Source: Psychrobacillus sp044762655 (lineage in GTDB: Bacteria; Bacillota; Bacilli; Bacillales_A; Planococcaceae). From it: 64,000 bases of DNA. Below the pieces are notes generated by a model. It was given only the letters and a program-made list of their open reading frames with translations. It searched no databases and was not told where the DNA came from. Within the stretch, counting starts at the first letter, position 1. Every line of letters begins with the position of its first letter. The position numbers and the translations under genes are program-made. The DNA lies in assembly GCF_044762655.1 (NCBI RefSeq), contig NZ_JBIWER010000001.1, forward strand, positions 682,001-746,000, read 5' to 3'. Shown here piece after piece: positions 37,018-45,638 of the stretch.

Positions 37018-37267
37018 GTGTAGAATTCCTCCTTGATTTGTCAATCATTTATAATTCTATGAGATATTTCATAGATACAGTTTAAATTATATCAGTTAAA
37101 ACTTAGTTGCGCTACTAAATTTATGAAATTTAATTAAATGTTACTAATTTCATAGTTTATTTTAGCGAAAATTGGGTTCAACTAATATTTTTATATAAAC
37201 TCTCTACCTATTTTACCAAAAGTATCCTATATTTCAACTACTTTCTGAAAATTAGTTGAAATTTTTT

Positions 37268-38542
37268 TTAATTCTTTGAATCTCCTAGGACAAAGACCTC
37301 GTATCCAGCTTTTTCCCATGTTCTTCTATTAATACAGTTTTTAGTATCTATAATGATTGAATGGTTCATTTGGTCCTTTAAAATTGTTGGATCTAAGTCT
37401 TTAAATGCTTGGTGATCCGTTAAGATTAATATGGCATCCGCCTTATCTAGTGCAACTTCAAGTTGTTGTGTTTGTTTTTCTAAATTGTTTTCTTTAATAT
37501 GTGGGTCAAATGCAATATAATCGATATTTCTTTCATGCAATTGCTCGATTACTTCTATTGAAGGACTTTCTCGCATGTCGTCGATATTTCCTTTGAAGGC
37601 AAGACCTAGCACTGCAATTTTCGGTTGATCGATTCCTTTTGCTTTCAGAATATCTTTGGTCAACTGAGCAGTATATGCTGGCATGCCATCATTTGTGCTT
37701 CTCGCTAAGTGAATAATTTGCGAATTTTTTTGGTCAAGCTCTACTAGGAACCATGGATCTACAGCGATACAATGTCCCCCAACACCTGGTCCTGGTGTGT
37801 GGATATTCACACGTGGGTGATAGTTCGCCAGTTTGATGGCCTCCCAAATGTTCACACCGATTGTTCCTGCAATTTTTGCAAGTTCGTTTGCGAAAGCAAT
37901 ATTAACGTCACGGTATGTGTTTTCCATTACTTTTACAAGCTCTGCAGTTGTTGCATCAGTTTCATGCATCTTCCCTTTTACAAAAGAGCTATAAAGTTCT
38001 GTCGTCATTGTTGCTGATTTTGGGTTGATTCCTCCGATAATACGGTCGTTTGAAACTAGTTCCTCAAAAACACGGCCTGGTATTACTCGTTCTGGAGAAT
38101 GAGATACAAATAGTTCATCTCCGATTGCTAGTCCCGATTTTACTAATTCAGGTAGCATTACATGTTCAACTGTTTTTGGTGGCACTGTAGATTCTAAAAT
38201 TACTAGGTTGCCAGCTTCCACAAATGGAACGATAGAAGCTGTTGCCGTACGAACGTATTCTAGATCAGCTGTTTTGTCCTGTTTAATAGGGGATGGTACT
38301 GCAATGATAAATACATCTGCTTTTTGAGGTGTTGTAGATACAGTAAGATTTCCGGAGTCAATCGCTTTGTTTAAACGTTCTTGTAATCCTTCCTCTTCTA
38401 TATGTAATTGCTTGTTTTGTAATTTTTCTACAGCTTTAGCATTTACATCGACACCATGTACTATATGCCCATGATTAGAAAACATGACTGCGGTCGGTAA
38501 ACCAATATACCCTAATCCCACTACACAAATTGTTTTTTTCAT
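37268..38542 (-). CDS. UDP-N-acetyl-D-mannosamine dehydrogenase
   Basis: 424 aa, normal length for the nucleotide-sugar dehydrogenase family. The Rossmann motif GLGYIGLP is at residues 9-16 and the catalytic Cys258 lies in GGHCIAVDPWFLV. The PWFLV form after the cysteine is characteristic of the WecC-type ManNAc enzymes. It oxidises UDP-ManNAc to UDP-ManNAcA with two NAD+. ManNAcA is a component of some Bacillales secondary cell wall polymers. The start lies 33 bases after the stop of the TagA-type transferase gene, so the two form a unit. Confidence 0.93.
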   Translation of the reverse strand: MKKTICVVGLGYIGLPTAVMFSNHGHIVHGVDVNAKAVEKLQNKQLHIEEEGLQERLNKAIDSGNLTVSTTPQKADVFIIAVPSPIKQDKTADLEYVRTATASIVPFVEAGNLVILESTVPPKTVEHVMLPELVKSGLAIGDELFVSHSPERVIPGRVFEELVSNDRIIGGINPKSATMTTELYSSFVKGKMHETDATTAELVKVMENTYRDVNIAFANELAKIAGTIGVNIWEAIKLANYHPRVNIHTPGPGVGGHCIAVDPWFLVELDQKNSQIIHLARSTNDGMPAYTAQLTKDILKAKGIDQPKIAVLGLAFKGNIDDMRESPSIEVIEQLHERNIDYIAFDPHIKENNLEKQTQQLEVALDKADAILILTDHQAFKDLDPTILKDQMNHSIIIDTKNCINRRTWEKAGYEVFVLGDSKN

Positions 38543-38575
38543 TATTTATTCAATCTCCTTCTATTTAAATACTAG

Positions 38576-39298
38576 TTATTTGGTCTTCTTTTCCTTTAAT
38601 ACTCTAAATAAAAAAATCGGCAAGTTTAGCTGCCTTTTTAATCTTGATGGACTAGCTATTAAGCGGTACAGCCATTCTAGTCCAAGTTTACGGAAAATAG
38701 CTGGTGCTCTTTTTACTGTTCCAGAGAACACGTCGAAACTGCCCCCTACTCCTTGAAATACTTTGACGTTTGAAAGCTTGGCCATGTTTCGTTCAATCCA
38801 CAATTCTTGTTTTGGACTTCCTAAGGCAACAAATAATATTTTAGCTCCACTAGCTTGAATTTTTTCTACAAGTGTTGCTTCATCTTTATCATACCCATTT
38901 GTATATCCAGCTACTTGTATGGATGGATGCTCTTGTTGGATATTGTTAATTGCGAGCTTTACTGTTTCTTCTTTCGCTCCGTAAAAGTACACGGAATGCT
39001 GTTTGTTAGCTGCGAATGCTAGTAGAGTTGCCATCATGTCTACTCCAGTGACGCGACTTTTTAAGTTTCCGCCTTTTAGTTTAGATGCCAAAAGAACTCC
39101 AACACCATCCGCTATTTGATAGGTTGCGTTATTTATAAGTTTTTTAACCGTCGCGTCTTTTTGCGCTGTAATAATTTTTTCTGGGTTTACAGCGATGATT
39201 GTCGACTGTTCTTCCCTTTGTATTCTATTTTCAAGATCATTTATGATTCCTTCATATGTAAGTAGAGATACATCTACTCCTAAGTAGGTTTCTTTCAT
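38576..39298 (-). CDS. tagA: WecG/TagA/CpsF family N-acetylmannosaminyltransferase
   Basis: 240 aa, full length. Family signatures are present: AVNPEKIITAQKD, ADGVGVLLASKL, VALGSPKQELWI and GVGGSFDVFSGTVKRAP. The TagA enzyme adds ManNAc to undecaprenyl-PP-GlcNAc, the linkage step of wall teichoic acid and of secondary cell wall polymer synthesis. Here the neighbours (ManNAc dehydrogenase, CsaB, SLH proteins) favour the polymer. It is divergent from csaB with a 152-base gap that holds the shared control region. Confidence 0.95.
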   Translation of the reverse strand: MKETYLGVDVSLLTYEGIINDLENRIQREEQSTIIAVNPEKIITAQKDATVKKLINNATYQIADGVGVLLASKLKGGNLKSRVTGVDMMATLLAFAANKQHSVYFYGAKEETVKLAINNIQQEHPSIQVAGYTNGYDKDEATLVEKIQASGAKILFVALGSPKQELWIERNMAKLSNVKVFQGVGGSFDVFSGTVKRAPAIFRKLGLEWLYRLIASPSRLKRQLNLPIFLFRVLKEKKTK

Positions 39299-39359
39299 GT
39301 GTATGTCCTCAATTCTTTTTCACTTTGAACTTAATAATTATAGCAGATTCTTTGTATAG

Positions 39360-39424
39360 TTGCATAACTTCCATCACAAGTGATAGAATTTGGTCATATC
39401 ATGCTTTCACAGCCTCGTGAAAGC
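39360..39424 (+). promoter_or_regulatory. Putative csaB promoter with palindrome and leader hairpin
   Basis: TTGCAT (39360-39365) and TAGAAT (39384-39389) are 18 bases apart and resemble a sigma-A promoter. The spacer contains the palindrome ATCACAAGTGAT (39373-39384), a possible operator. GCTTTCAC/GTGAAAGC (39403-39424) followed by TTTTGTT is terminator-like and lies between the expected start of transcription and the csaB ribosome site, so attenuation is possible. Confidence 0.4.
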
Positions 39425-39450
39425 TTTTGTTATGAGGAGGATTAATTATT

Positions 39451-40569
39451 TTGAAAATTGTACTTTCCGGCTTTTATGGATTAGGAAATACTGGCGATGA
39501 GGCCATTTTAAAAGCAATCGTTGATAACTTACGGAGTGAATTAGATAACCCAGATATAACGGTTTTCTCTCTATCACCCGAGAAAACGTCCAAAGAACAT
39601 CAAGTTAAATCGGTATATCGTGGATGGAGACATGAAAACAAACAAAAAGTGAAGGCTCTTCGTGAAGCAGATTTGCTAATCTCTGGTGGAGGTGGCTTAC
39701 TACAGGATACGTATCCTACTAAGTTCTTGTTCGGGCCGCTCCCTTATTATTTGTTAATTGTATTTTTAGCTAAGCTATGTGGGGCGAAGGTTATGTTCTT
39801 CTCACAAGGTATCGGTCCTGTTACTTCTACGTGGGGTAAAATTCTTATGAAATTTTTTGCTAATATGGCAAATTTCGTAACAGTTCGCGATCAGTATTCA
39901 AAGGACTATCTTCATTCATTAGGCGTTAAGAGACCTGAAACGGTTGTTACTGCTGATATTGTTTTTGCGTTCCAAGGAACCGAGGATAATTCTGCTTATG
40001 ATTCACTAGGCTTAGATGGTTCTGAGAGAATCGTTGCTGTTGCACCTAGACCATGGTTTGAACAGGAAGAAGAGTATATAGAAAAACTAGCATGGACACT
40101 AGATAGATTAATCGAACAGCGTAGCGTTACGCCAGTGTTCGTACCAATGGAGCCTCCGTATGATACGAACGTTTCTAAACGCATAATAGAAAAGATGGAA
40201 CATGGGGACAAAACGAAATTACTAGGTGATCATTTTACTCCTAACCAATTCTATCAATTTATCGGTAAAGCAGATGTAACAATCGCACTTCGTTTGCATG
40301 CGCTAATTTTCTCCGCACTAAGCAATGTACCGCATATTGGGCTTAGTTATGATCGCAAGGTGGAAAGCTTCTTAAAACGTTCGGGTATGTGGAAGCATTC
40401 ATTCACATTGGAAGAGTTTAATAGAGAAGAGTTACTTGGGTCAGCTCTTTATTCATTAGATAATTCTGTTGAAGTGAAGCAGATGATGGAACCTAATGTA
40501 GAGGCACTTCGTCAAGAAGCAAAGCGAAACGTTTATTTATTAAAAGAGAAATTTGGAGGACTTAAATAA
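39451..40569 (+). CDS. csaB: CsaB polysaccharide pyruvyl transferase
   Basis: 372 aa with a TTG start and a GAGGAGG site upstream. It has the family's opening GFYGLGNTGDEAILKAI, SGGGGLLQD, FFSQGIGP and RLHALIFSALSNVPHIGLSYD. CsaB transfers pyruvate from phosphoenolpyruvate to ManNAc of the secondary cell wall polymer. The resulting ketal is what SLH domains bind. It is therefore required for anchoring the many SLH proteins in this window. Its stop overlaps the next start by one base. Confidence 0.96.
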   Translation: MKIVLSGFYGLGNTGDEAILKAIVDNLRSELDNPDITVFSLSPEKTSKEHQVKSVYRGWRHENKQKVKALREADLLISGGGGLLQDTYPTKFLFGPLPYYLLIVFLAKLCGAKVMFFSQGIGPVTSTWGKILMKFFANMANFVTVRDQYSKDYLHSLGVKRPETVVTADIVFAFQGTEDNSAYDSLGLDGSERIVAVAPRPWFEQEEEYIEKLAWTLDRLIEQRSVTPVFVPMEPPYDTNVSKRIIEKMEHGDKTKLLGDHFTPNQFYQFIGKADVTIALRLHALIFSALSNVPHIGLSYDRKVESFLKRSGMWKHSFTLEEFNREELLGSALYSLDNSVEVKQMMEPNVEALRQEAKRNVYLLKEKFGGLK

Positions 40570-41741
40570 TGAAAATACTACTAGCTACATCCTATGACTA
40601 CCCTCATTTAGGCGGACTTTCTACACATATGGCTACTCTTCAAAAGGGTTTGGAGGAACGTGGTCACACAGTAGATATCATATCGTTTAGTGATACTCCT
40701 AAATGGAAGCGCGATTTCATCGCTCGTGGTCCTTCCTTTTTATTGAATAAAGTGAAAAAAGGCTCTGGATACGTATGGACATTAAAACGCAGAAAAGATT
40801 TTTTAGAACAGCTTGTAAAAGAACGTATTTCCAAAAATTACGATATTATTAATGCACAAGATGTGTTTGCGACCGAAGCAGCTCTAACTTCTAATATTCC
40901 TACTGTTAGTACTGTTCACGGTTATTTAACATTTGAAAGTATTTCGAAGGGCTCTGTCGATAAGGATTCCACTCAGGCAGAAGCACTAATGACTGCTGAA
41001 CGTGAAATGTATAAAGCAACTCGTGCTATTATTACGGTAGATACTCGTATTAAGGATTATGTGAAAAAAGAAACTGGTGTTGAAGGTACAATGATCAAAA
41101 ACTTCATCGACGTGGAATCCTTCAAGCCTGAGGTAGAACGTCGAGCAGAGTTCCGTACAAAGCATAATTTAAGTCAGGACGAGCTATTATTCTTTGTTCC
41201 AAGACGTTTAACGAAAAAAAATGGCGTGATTTACCCTGTTCTATCTTTCCCACCAGTATTAGAGAAGTTTCCTAATGCACGTATTGTTTTTGCAGGTACT
41301 GGAGAGATGTTCGAGGAAATCAAATCGAAGGCAAAAGAATTAGGCGTTGAAAATAACATCACTATGCTAGGTGCTATTGACCATAAAGAAATGATTGAGT
41401 ATTATGCATTAAGTGACGTTGTTCTAGTCCCTTCTATTTATAGTGCTGGTGTGGAGGAAGCAACTTCTATTTCCGCATTAGAGGCTATGGGTTCAGGAGT
41501 TCCTCTGATCGCATGTGCAGTCGGCGGCTTGAAAGAAATCGTTGACCATGAAAAGGACGGGCTATTAGTTGCAGAACGAAATGTGGAAGAATTATCGGAT
41601 GCAATGATTTACTTACTAGAAAATAAAGAGGTAGGTCAAAAGCTTGCAGATGCTGCTCGCAATAAAATTATCGGAGAGTACTCTCACTACGCAGCTGCCG
41701 AGAAATATGAAGCTGTTTATAAACAAGCGTTAAATAAATAA
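40569..41741 (+). CDS. Glycosyltransferase family 4
   Basis: 390 aa with the GT-B layout. The N-terminal half begins ILLATSYDYPHLGGLSTHMA, and the C-terminal half carries FVPRRLTKKNGV and the donor-site signature VPSIYSAGVEEATSISALEAMGSGVPLIACAVGGLKEIV with its E-x7-E spacing. The donor and acceptor cannot be told from sequence. The one-base overlap with csaB and the flippase gene downstream suggest it builds the secondary cell wall polymer repeat. Confidence 0.93.
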   Translation: MKILLATSYDYPHLGGLSTHMATLQKGLEERGHTVDIISFSDTPKWKRDFIARGPSFLLNKVKKGSGYVWTLKRRKDFLEQLVKERISKNYDIINAQDVFATEAALTSNIPTVSTVHGYLTFESISKGSVDKDSTQAEALMTAEREMYKATRAIITVDTRIKDYVKKETGVEGTMIKNFIDVESFKPEVERRAEFRTKHNLSQDELLFFVPRRLTKKNGVIYPVLSFPPVLEKFPNARIVFAGTGEMFEEIKSKAKELGVENNITMLGAIDHKEMIEYYALSDVVLVPSIYSAGVEEATSISALEAMGSGVPLIACAVGGLKEIVDHEKDGLLVAERNVEELSDAMIYLLENKEVGQKLADAARNKIIGEYSHYAAAEKYEAVYKQALNK

Positions 41742-41798
41742 TGTAAGAGCTCCTTGCAGACTATGTAGGGAGCTTTTCTAGATATAGGAGATAAAGGT

Positions 41799-43313
41799 AT
41801 GAGCAGTTTAAAAAAGGCAGCGATTTGGACTACCGCAATCGCATTGCTTCTGAAGGTTTCGGGGTTTATAAGAGAAGCGATTGTCGCGAAGGAATTTGGT
41901 GTATCAAATGAAACAGATGGCTACTTTTTAGCATTTAGTTTCATCACGCTTGTAATTGCGATGATATCCACTGGTTTTAATAATGTATTTTTGCCGATGT
42001 ATATTAAACGGAAAAAAGCTGGGACGGATACTAGTGATGGTAATGCAAATGCATTGCTGAACTGGACTATGGTTGGGTTTGGTGTTGTCAGTATTTTAGG
42101 ATGGTTTTTCTCCCCTAAGTTTGTTCCGTTTATTTATTTTAATATGAAGCCAGAAATTGAGCCATTTGCTGTTGAGATGACACAAATATTCTTTGCTTTT
42201 ATGACGATTATTGCTTTAAGTGGACTATTGGATTCTTATTTACAATCTCGTCGTATTTTCGTGCCTTCACAGCTGGCGAAGTTATTAGGTACATTGATGG
42301 CTGCGATATTTGCGATTTTATTCAGCTCTAGTATGGGTATCTACTCGTTAGTGTATGGATTTATAGCTGGTACGGGCCTTGGTGTTGTGATACAAATCTA
42401 TTATTTAGGTAGATCTGATTATAAATGGCGACCAAACTTCTCGATGGAAAAGGATTTTAAGAAAGCTTTTGCTATTTTAATCGTGCCATCGCTATTGAAC
42501 TCGGTTGTCGGACAGGTGAATTTATTCGTCAATAAGGCATTTGCATCTGGTGAAGGATTAGAAACAGGTGCAGTTACGTATTTGAATAATGCATCGTTAT
42601 TAGTTAGTATCCCGAATGCTATCTATGCTACGACACTTGCTGCCATTATTTTTACAATAATGAGCGAGCAAATTGACGACGTGGCGAAATTTAAGCAGAC
42701 TTTTTTCAAGGGAATGGAAATTTCTTTGATCACATTGTTGCCAATTTCTATCGGATTATTGGTCGTCGGGGAAGCGGCTTTGTCGTTTATTTATGAGCGC
42801 GGAAAGTTCACTTCTGTGGATACACATAATACGTATTTAGCGTTGTTATATTATTTACCCATTATTGTGTTCCAGGGCATGCAGCTGATTTTGAGTAAAT
42901 CGATGTATGCGCGAGGTAAAACGGCGGTCGTATTCCGAATAAGTGTGACGACGATTGCGGTGAACTTTTTGTTGAACTGGTTACTTGTTGATAAGTATGG
43001 ATATCCAGCGCTTGCGATTGCCGCGTCTGTAGTTAGTGTATATTATTTCACTGCTTCTATGATTGTTGTCTTTCGTGATTTAGGAATGGATGAGTTTAAA
43101 CGTTTTGCGCGGATGTCCATTCGAGTTGTGGTTCCATCTGTTTTGATGGGGGTTATCGTATGGGGAGTTAAGATGTTGATCCCTATGGAGGATTGGTATT
43201 CTCTTATTCAGTTAGCTATTTTGGTCCCTGTTGGGATTGTTGCTTATGCGGTTTTGCTGCGAGTGACGTATCGCAGTGGGTTTACGAGATTGCTACAGAT
43301 GGTGAAGAGATAG
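41799..43313 (+). CDS. murJ: MurJ/MviN-type lipid-linked oligosaccharide flippase
   Basis: 504 aa with about 14 hydrophobic segments. It has the MATE/MOP-superfamily MurJ layout (FIREAIVAKEFGVSNETDGYFLAFSF at the start and RGKFT near the middle). MurJ moves lipid II across the membrane. Given the neighbours, this paralogue may instead flip the secondary cell wall polymer intermediate. It is the third gene after csaB, 57 bases from the glycosyltransferase gene, and the unit ends at a strong terminator. Confidence 0.85.
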   Translation: MSSLKKAAIWTTAIALLLKVSGFIREAIVAKEFGVSNETDGYFLAFSFITLVIAMISTGFNNVFLPMYIKRKKAGTDTSDGNANALLNWTMVGFGVVSILGWFFSPKFVPFIYFNMKPEIEPFAVEMTQIFFAFMTIIALSGLLDSYLQSRRIFVPSQLAKLLGTLMAAIFAILFSSSMGIYSLVYGFIAGTGLGVVIQIYYLGRSDYKWRPNFSMEKDFKKAFAILIVPSLLNSVVGQVNLFVNKAFASGEGLETGAVTYLNNASLLVSIPNAIYATTLAAIIFTIMSEQIDDVAKFKQTFFKGMEISLITLLPISIGLLVVGEAALSFIYERGKFTSVDTHNTYLALLYYLPIIVFQGMQLILSKSMYARGKTAVVFRISVTTIAVNFLLNWLLVDKYGYPALAIAASVVSVYYFTASMIVVFRDLGMDEFKRFARMSIRVVVPSVLMGVIVWGVKMLIPMEDWYSLIQLAILVPVGIVAYAVLLRVTYRSGFTRLLQMVKR

Positions 43314-43344
43314 TATTTGGTTAGAAGAGTTTGTTAACTAGATT

Positions 43345-43470
43345 GGGTTTACTCGCGGGCGATGGTTGTTTACTCGCTTTGGCTGACTGGTTACTCTCGG
43401 TTGTCTTGGAATTACTTGCCAAGGATTTTTATTTAATATCGGACGAGCGGGAAATACTCTCGGAACGGGA
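43345..43470 (+). repeat. TACTCTCG unit array, cluster 1 (degenerate)
   Basis: About six loosely conserved ~20-bp units, such as GGTTTACTCGCGGGCGATGG, GGTTACTCTCGGTTGTC and AATACTCTCGGAACGGGA (the last at about 43453-43470). The final unit is the best kept and matches the last unit of the other clusters. It lies in the intergenic space between two convergent genes. Confidence 0.7.
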
Positions 43471-43501
43471 TATTTCCAAAACTACACTATATTAAAAAAA
43501 C

Positions 43502-43536
43502 GCAAGGATGCTGTCAGATGACAGTGTCCTTGCGTT
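43502..43536. terminator. Bidirectional terminator between murJ and the SLH-glucosaminidase gene
   Basis: CGCAAGGATGCTGTC (43501-43515) pairs with GACAGTGTCCTTGCG (43520-43534) with two wobble pairs. There is a T run on each side (TTTTTG rightwards, seven T leftwards). Confidence 0.92.
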
Positions 43537-43547
43537 TTTGTTTAGTA

Positions 43548-45572
43548 TTATTCTATTATTCTTAGTAAATCTCCACGAATCCAGCCATATTCTGGTGATG
43601 GAGATGGAGTATCAGTTAATACTTTGTACCAGTAGTAACCATCCGCACCTATTTCTTTGCTAATTATTACCACCGGATAACCAAATATATTATTAACCCC
43701 TAATTCTTTTCTCTTATATGTGTATAAAAGATTACTAGAATTAACTTCTGGAGTAGAGCGAACATTCAAAGTGCTGTTAGGTGTTGTTATCCCTAGTTTT
43801 GCTTGCCCAAAATCACGCCCTCCGAGTGCCGAGTCTATTCGATACATATGTCCAGCTATTTTAGAGCCCCACTGTGGATCCGATGCGTACTTCACATTAA
43901 ATCCAGTGGTTTTGTTACCAGGAACTGCTCCGTTTGCATATGAACCTGTTGGAAGACCATAGGTTCCATTAATATATCTAGTTACAAACGCATACACGCT
44001 GTTTTCTGGTTTGGCATATACTTTCGCATTCGGGTCAGAGTCATAAACACCAATACCAAATAAATTATTAATAGTTTGTGCATAACTACTTAATCCAAAA
44101 TCACTTTCATGCATTGCGGCTGCAAGTATAAACATTGCGTTTACTTCATAAGTGGATTCTACTTCTTTTAAATACGTTCCTAAATTTACAAGTTTAGATT
44201 TTTGTACTGCATTAGCATATCGTGCAATTTTAGTAGCTTCTTTTTCCGTTAATACCGTTAATATATATTGGTCTAGCTCTTCTGCTGTGTAATTTGTCGG
44301 TTGTCTTACTGATTGGAATTGGAAGTAAGGAAAGAAAGTTCCTTTAAGGGTTCCTTTATTATCGTAAAATTGTACACCGTCATAGCTATAGTATTTATCT
44401 GATGTATTCATAAAATCCGGAGCAGGACCCACTTGATAAAAGCTTTCAAGTTTTTTGGTTACATGGTTATATAGGTAATGGTTTAACATTCCTGAACCAT
44501 TTTTGGAATAGTAATCTTGTCCAATTACCACCTTAGAAGGAATAAGATCTACTTCGGAATGCTTCGCATATCCTATAGTCCCACCGGCTTGAACAATTAC
44601 ATAATCTGGACCACTTCCAATGTATTTCATCTCACGGCCTTTTTGAATATAAGTAATTTCTGTTTTCAAACTTGTATCGCTATAAATCGATGCATAGTTT
44701 TTAGGATTAGTAGTTGAATAAGCAAGTCCAGATTTGATCTTAATCATATCATCACCTTTTAAAATCGCATCGACTGATGAAGACGAGAAAGCTTTAGAAG
44801 CTTCTTCAAATGTTTTATATGAAGTTGTAGATTTTACAATCTCTCCATCCTTAACAGAAGCAACATAGAATGTGTTTACTTCAACAGGGGGTGGAGTTGG
44901 AACTGGTTCTGGTGTTGGAATCGGCTCAGGCATTGGCTCCGGTGTTTCTACTGTTTTCATCAGTTCGATGAAACGGTAGATTACCGCGGACACTTGGTCA
45001 CGTTTAGAAAGATCTTTTGGCTTGAACAGTACTGCTGATGAAGTTTTATCTTCTGTAGCGAATCCATTAATAATTTTCGCGGCAATAGTTTTTTTAGCAG
45101 CTATTATACTATCTGATGACCCGAATTTATTTTGGTCAGCCACTATAATACTATCTACGGAAACAGTGATATTTTTTTGATCCAATACACGTGCCATAGT
45201 AATTGCCATTTCTTCACGCGTTATTTTTTTCGTAGGATTGAACTTATTATCTAATGTGCCTTTCATAATGCCCGTACTTTGCAGAGCACCTATTGCAGAG
45301 GCCAGTGCAGAGGATGGATTTACATCTGTGTAGTTCGGAGCTGCTGCTGGTAATTTTAATGCACGTACAATAAATGCAGCGAATTGCTCTCTTGTCACGT
45401 CATCCTTTGGTCTTACTGTTCCATCGTTATAGCCCTGAATTATCCCTAGTTCGATCATTGCTCGCATTTCTTTTTCTAGTGTTAACCCTGTTAATTCATC
45501 TGCAGCTTGCACAGGAATATATGCAGTAATGACTAAGGAAAGTGCAATGATTATTGCTACTAATTTTTTCAT
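43548..45572 (-). CDS. SLH-anchored endo-beta-N-acetylglucosaminidase
   Basis: 674 aa. A signal peptide (1-23), three SLH repeats (about 25-215) and a Pro/Glu-rich linker (TPEPMPEPIPTPEPVPTPPP) lead to a middle region with SH3-like sequence. The GH73-type glucosaminidase domain follows (about 450-600), with the probable catalytic Glu near residue 488 in AAAMHESDFGLS and the conserved NNLFGIGVYD. The C-terminus (about 605-674) is another SH3-like wall-binding unit. It cleaves GlcNAc-MurNAc bonds and should act in wall turnover or cell separation. It lies 66 bases after the subtilase-SLH gene with no terminator between, so the two may be co-transcribed. Confidence 0.92.
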   Translation of the reverse strand: MKKLVAIIIALSLVITAYIPVQAADELTGLTLEKEMRAMIELGIIQGYNDGTVRPKDDVTREQFAAFIVRALKLPAAAPNYTDVNPSSALASAIGALQSTGIMKGTLDNKFNPTKKITREEMAITMARVLDQKNITVSVDSIIVADQNKFGSSDSIIAAKKTIAAKIINGFATEDKTSSAVLFKPKDLSKRDQVSAVIYRFIELMKTVETPEPMPEPIPTPEPVPTPPPVEVNTFYVASVKDGEIVKSTTSYKTFEEASKAFSSSSVDAILKGDDMIKIKSGLAYSTTNPKNYASIYSDTSLKTEITYIQKGREMKYIGSGPDYVIVQAGGTIGYAKHSEVDLIPSKVVIGQDYYSKNGSGMLNHYLYNHVTKKLESFYQVGPAPDFMNTSDKYYSYDGVQFYDNKGTLKGTFFPYFQFQSVRQPTNYTAEELDQYILTVLTEKEATKIARYANAVQKSKLVNLGTYLKEVESTYEVNAMFILAAAMHESDFGLSSYAQTINNLFGIGVYDSDPNAKVYAKPENSVYAFVTRYINGTYGLPTGSYANGAVPGNKTTGFNVKYASDPQWGSKIAGHMYRIDSALGGRDFGQAKLGITTPNSTLNVRSTPEVNSSNLLYTYKRKELGVNNIFGYPVVIISKEIGADGYYWYKVLTDTPSPSPEYGWIRGDLLRIIE

Positions 45573-45638
45573 GTTAAACTCCTTCCAAATCTAGCTTTTA
45601 CTTTATTAATCTATCATTTTTCTTCTTTATTTTCATAA

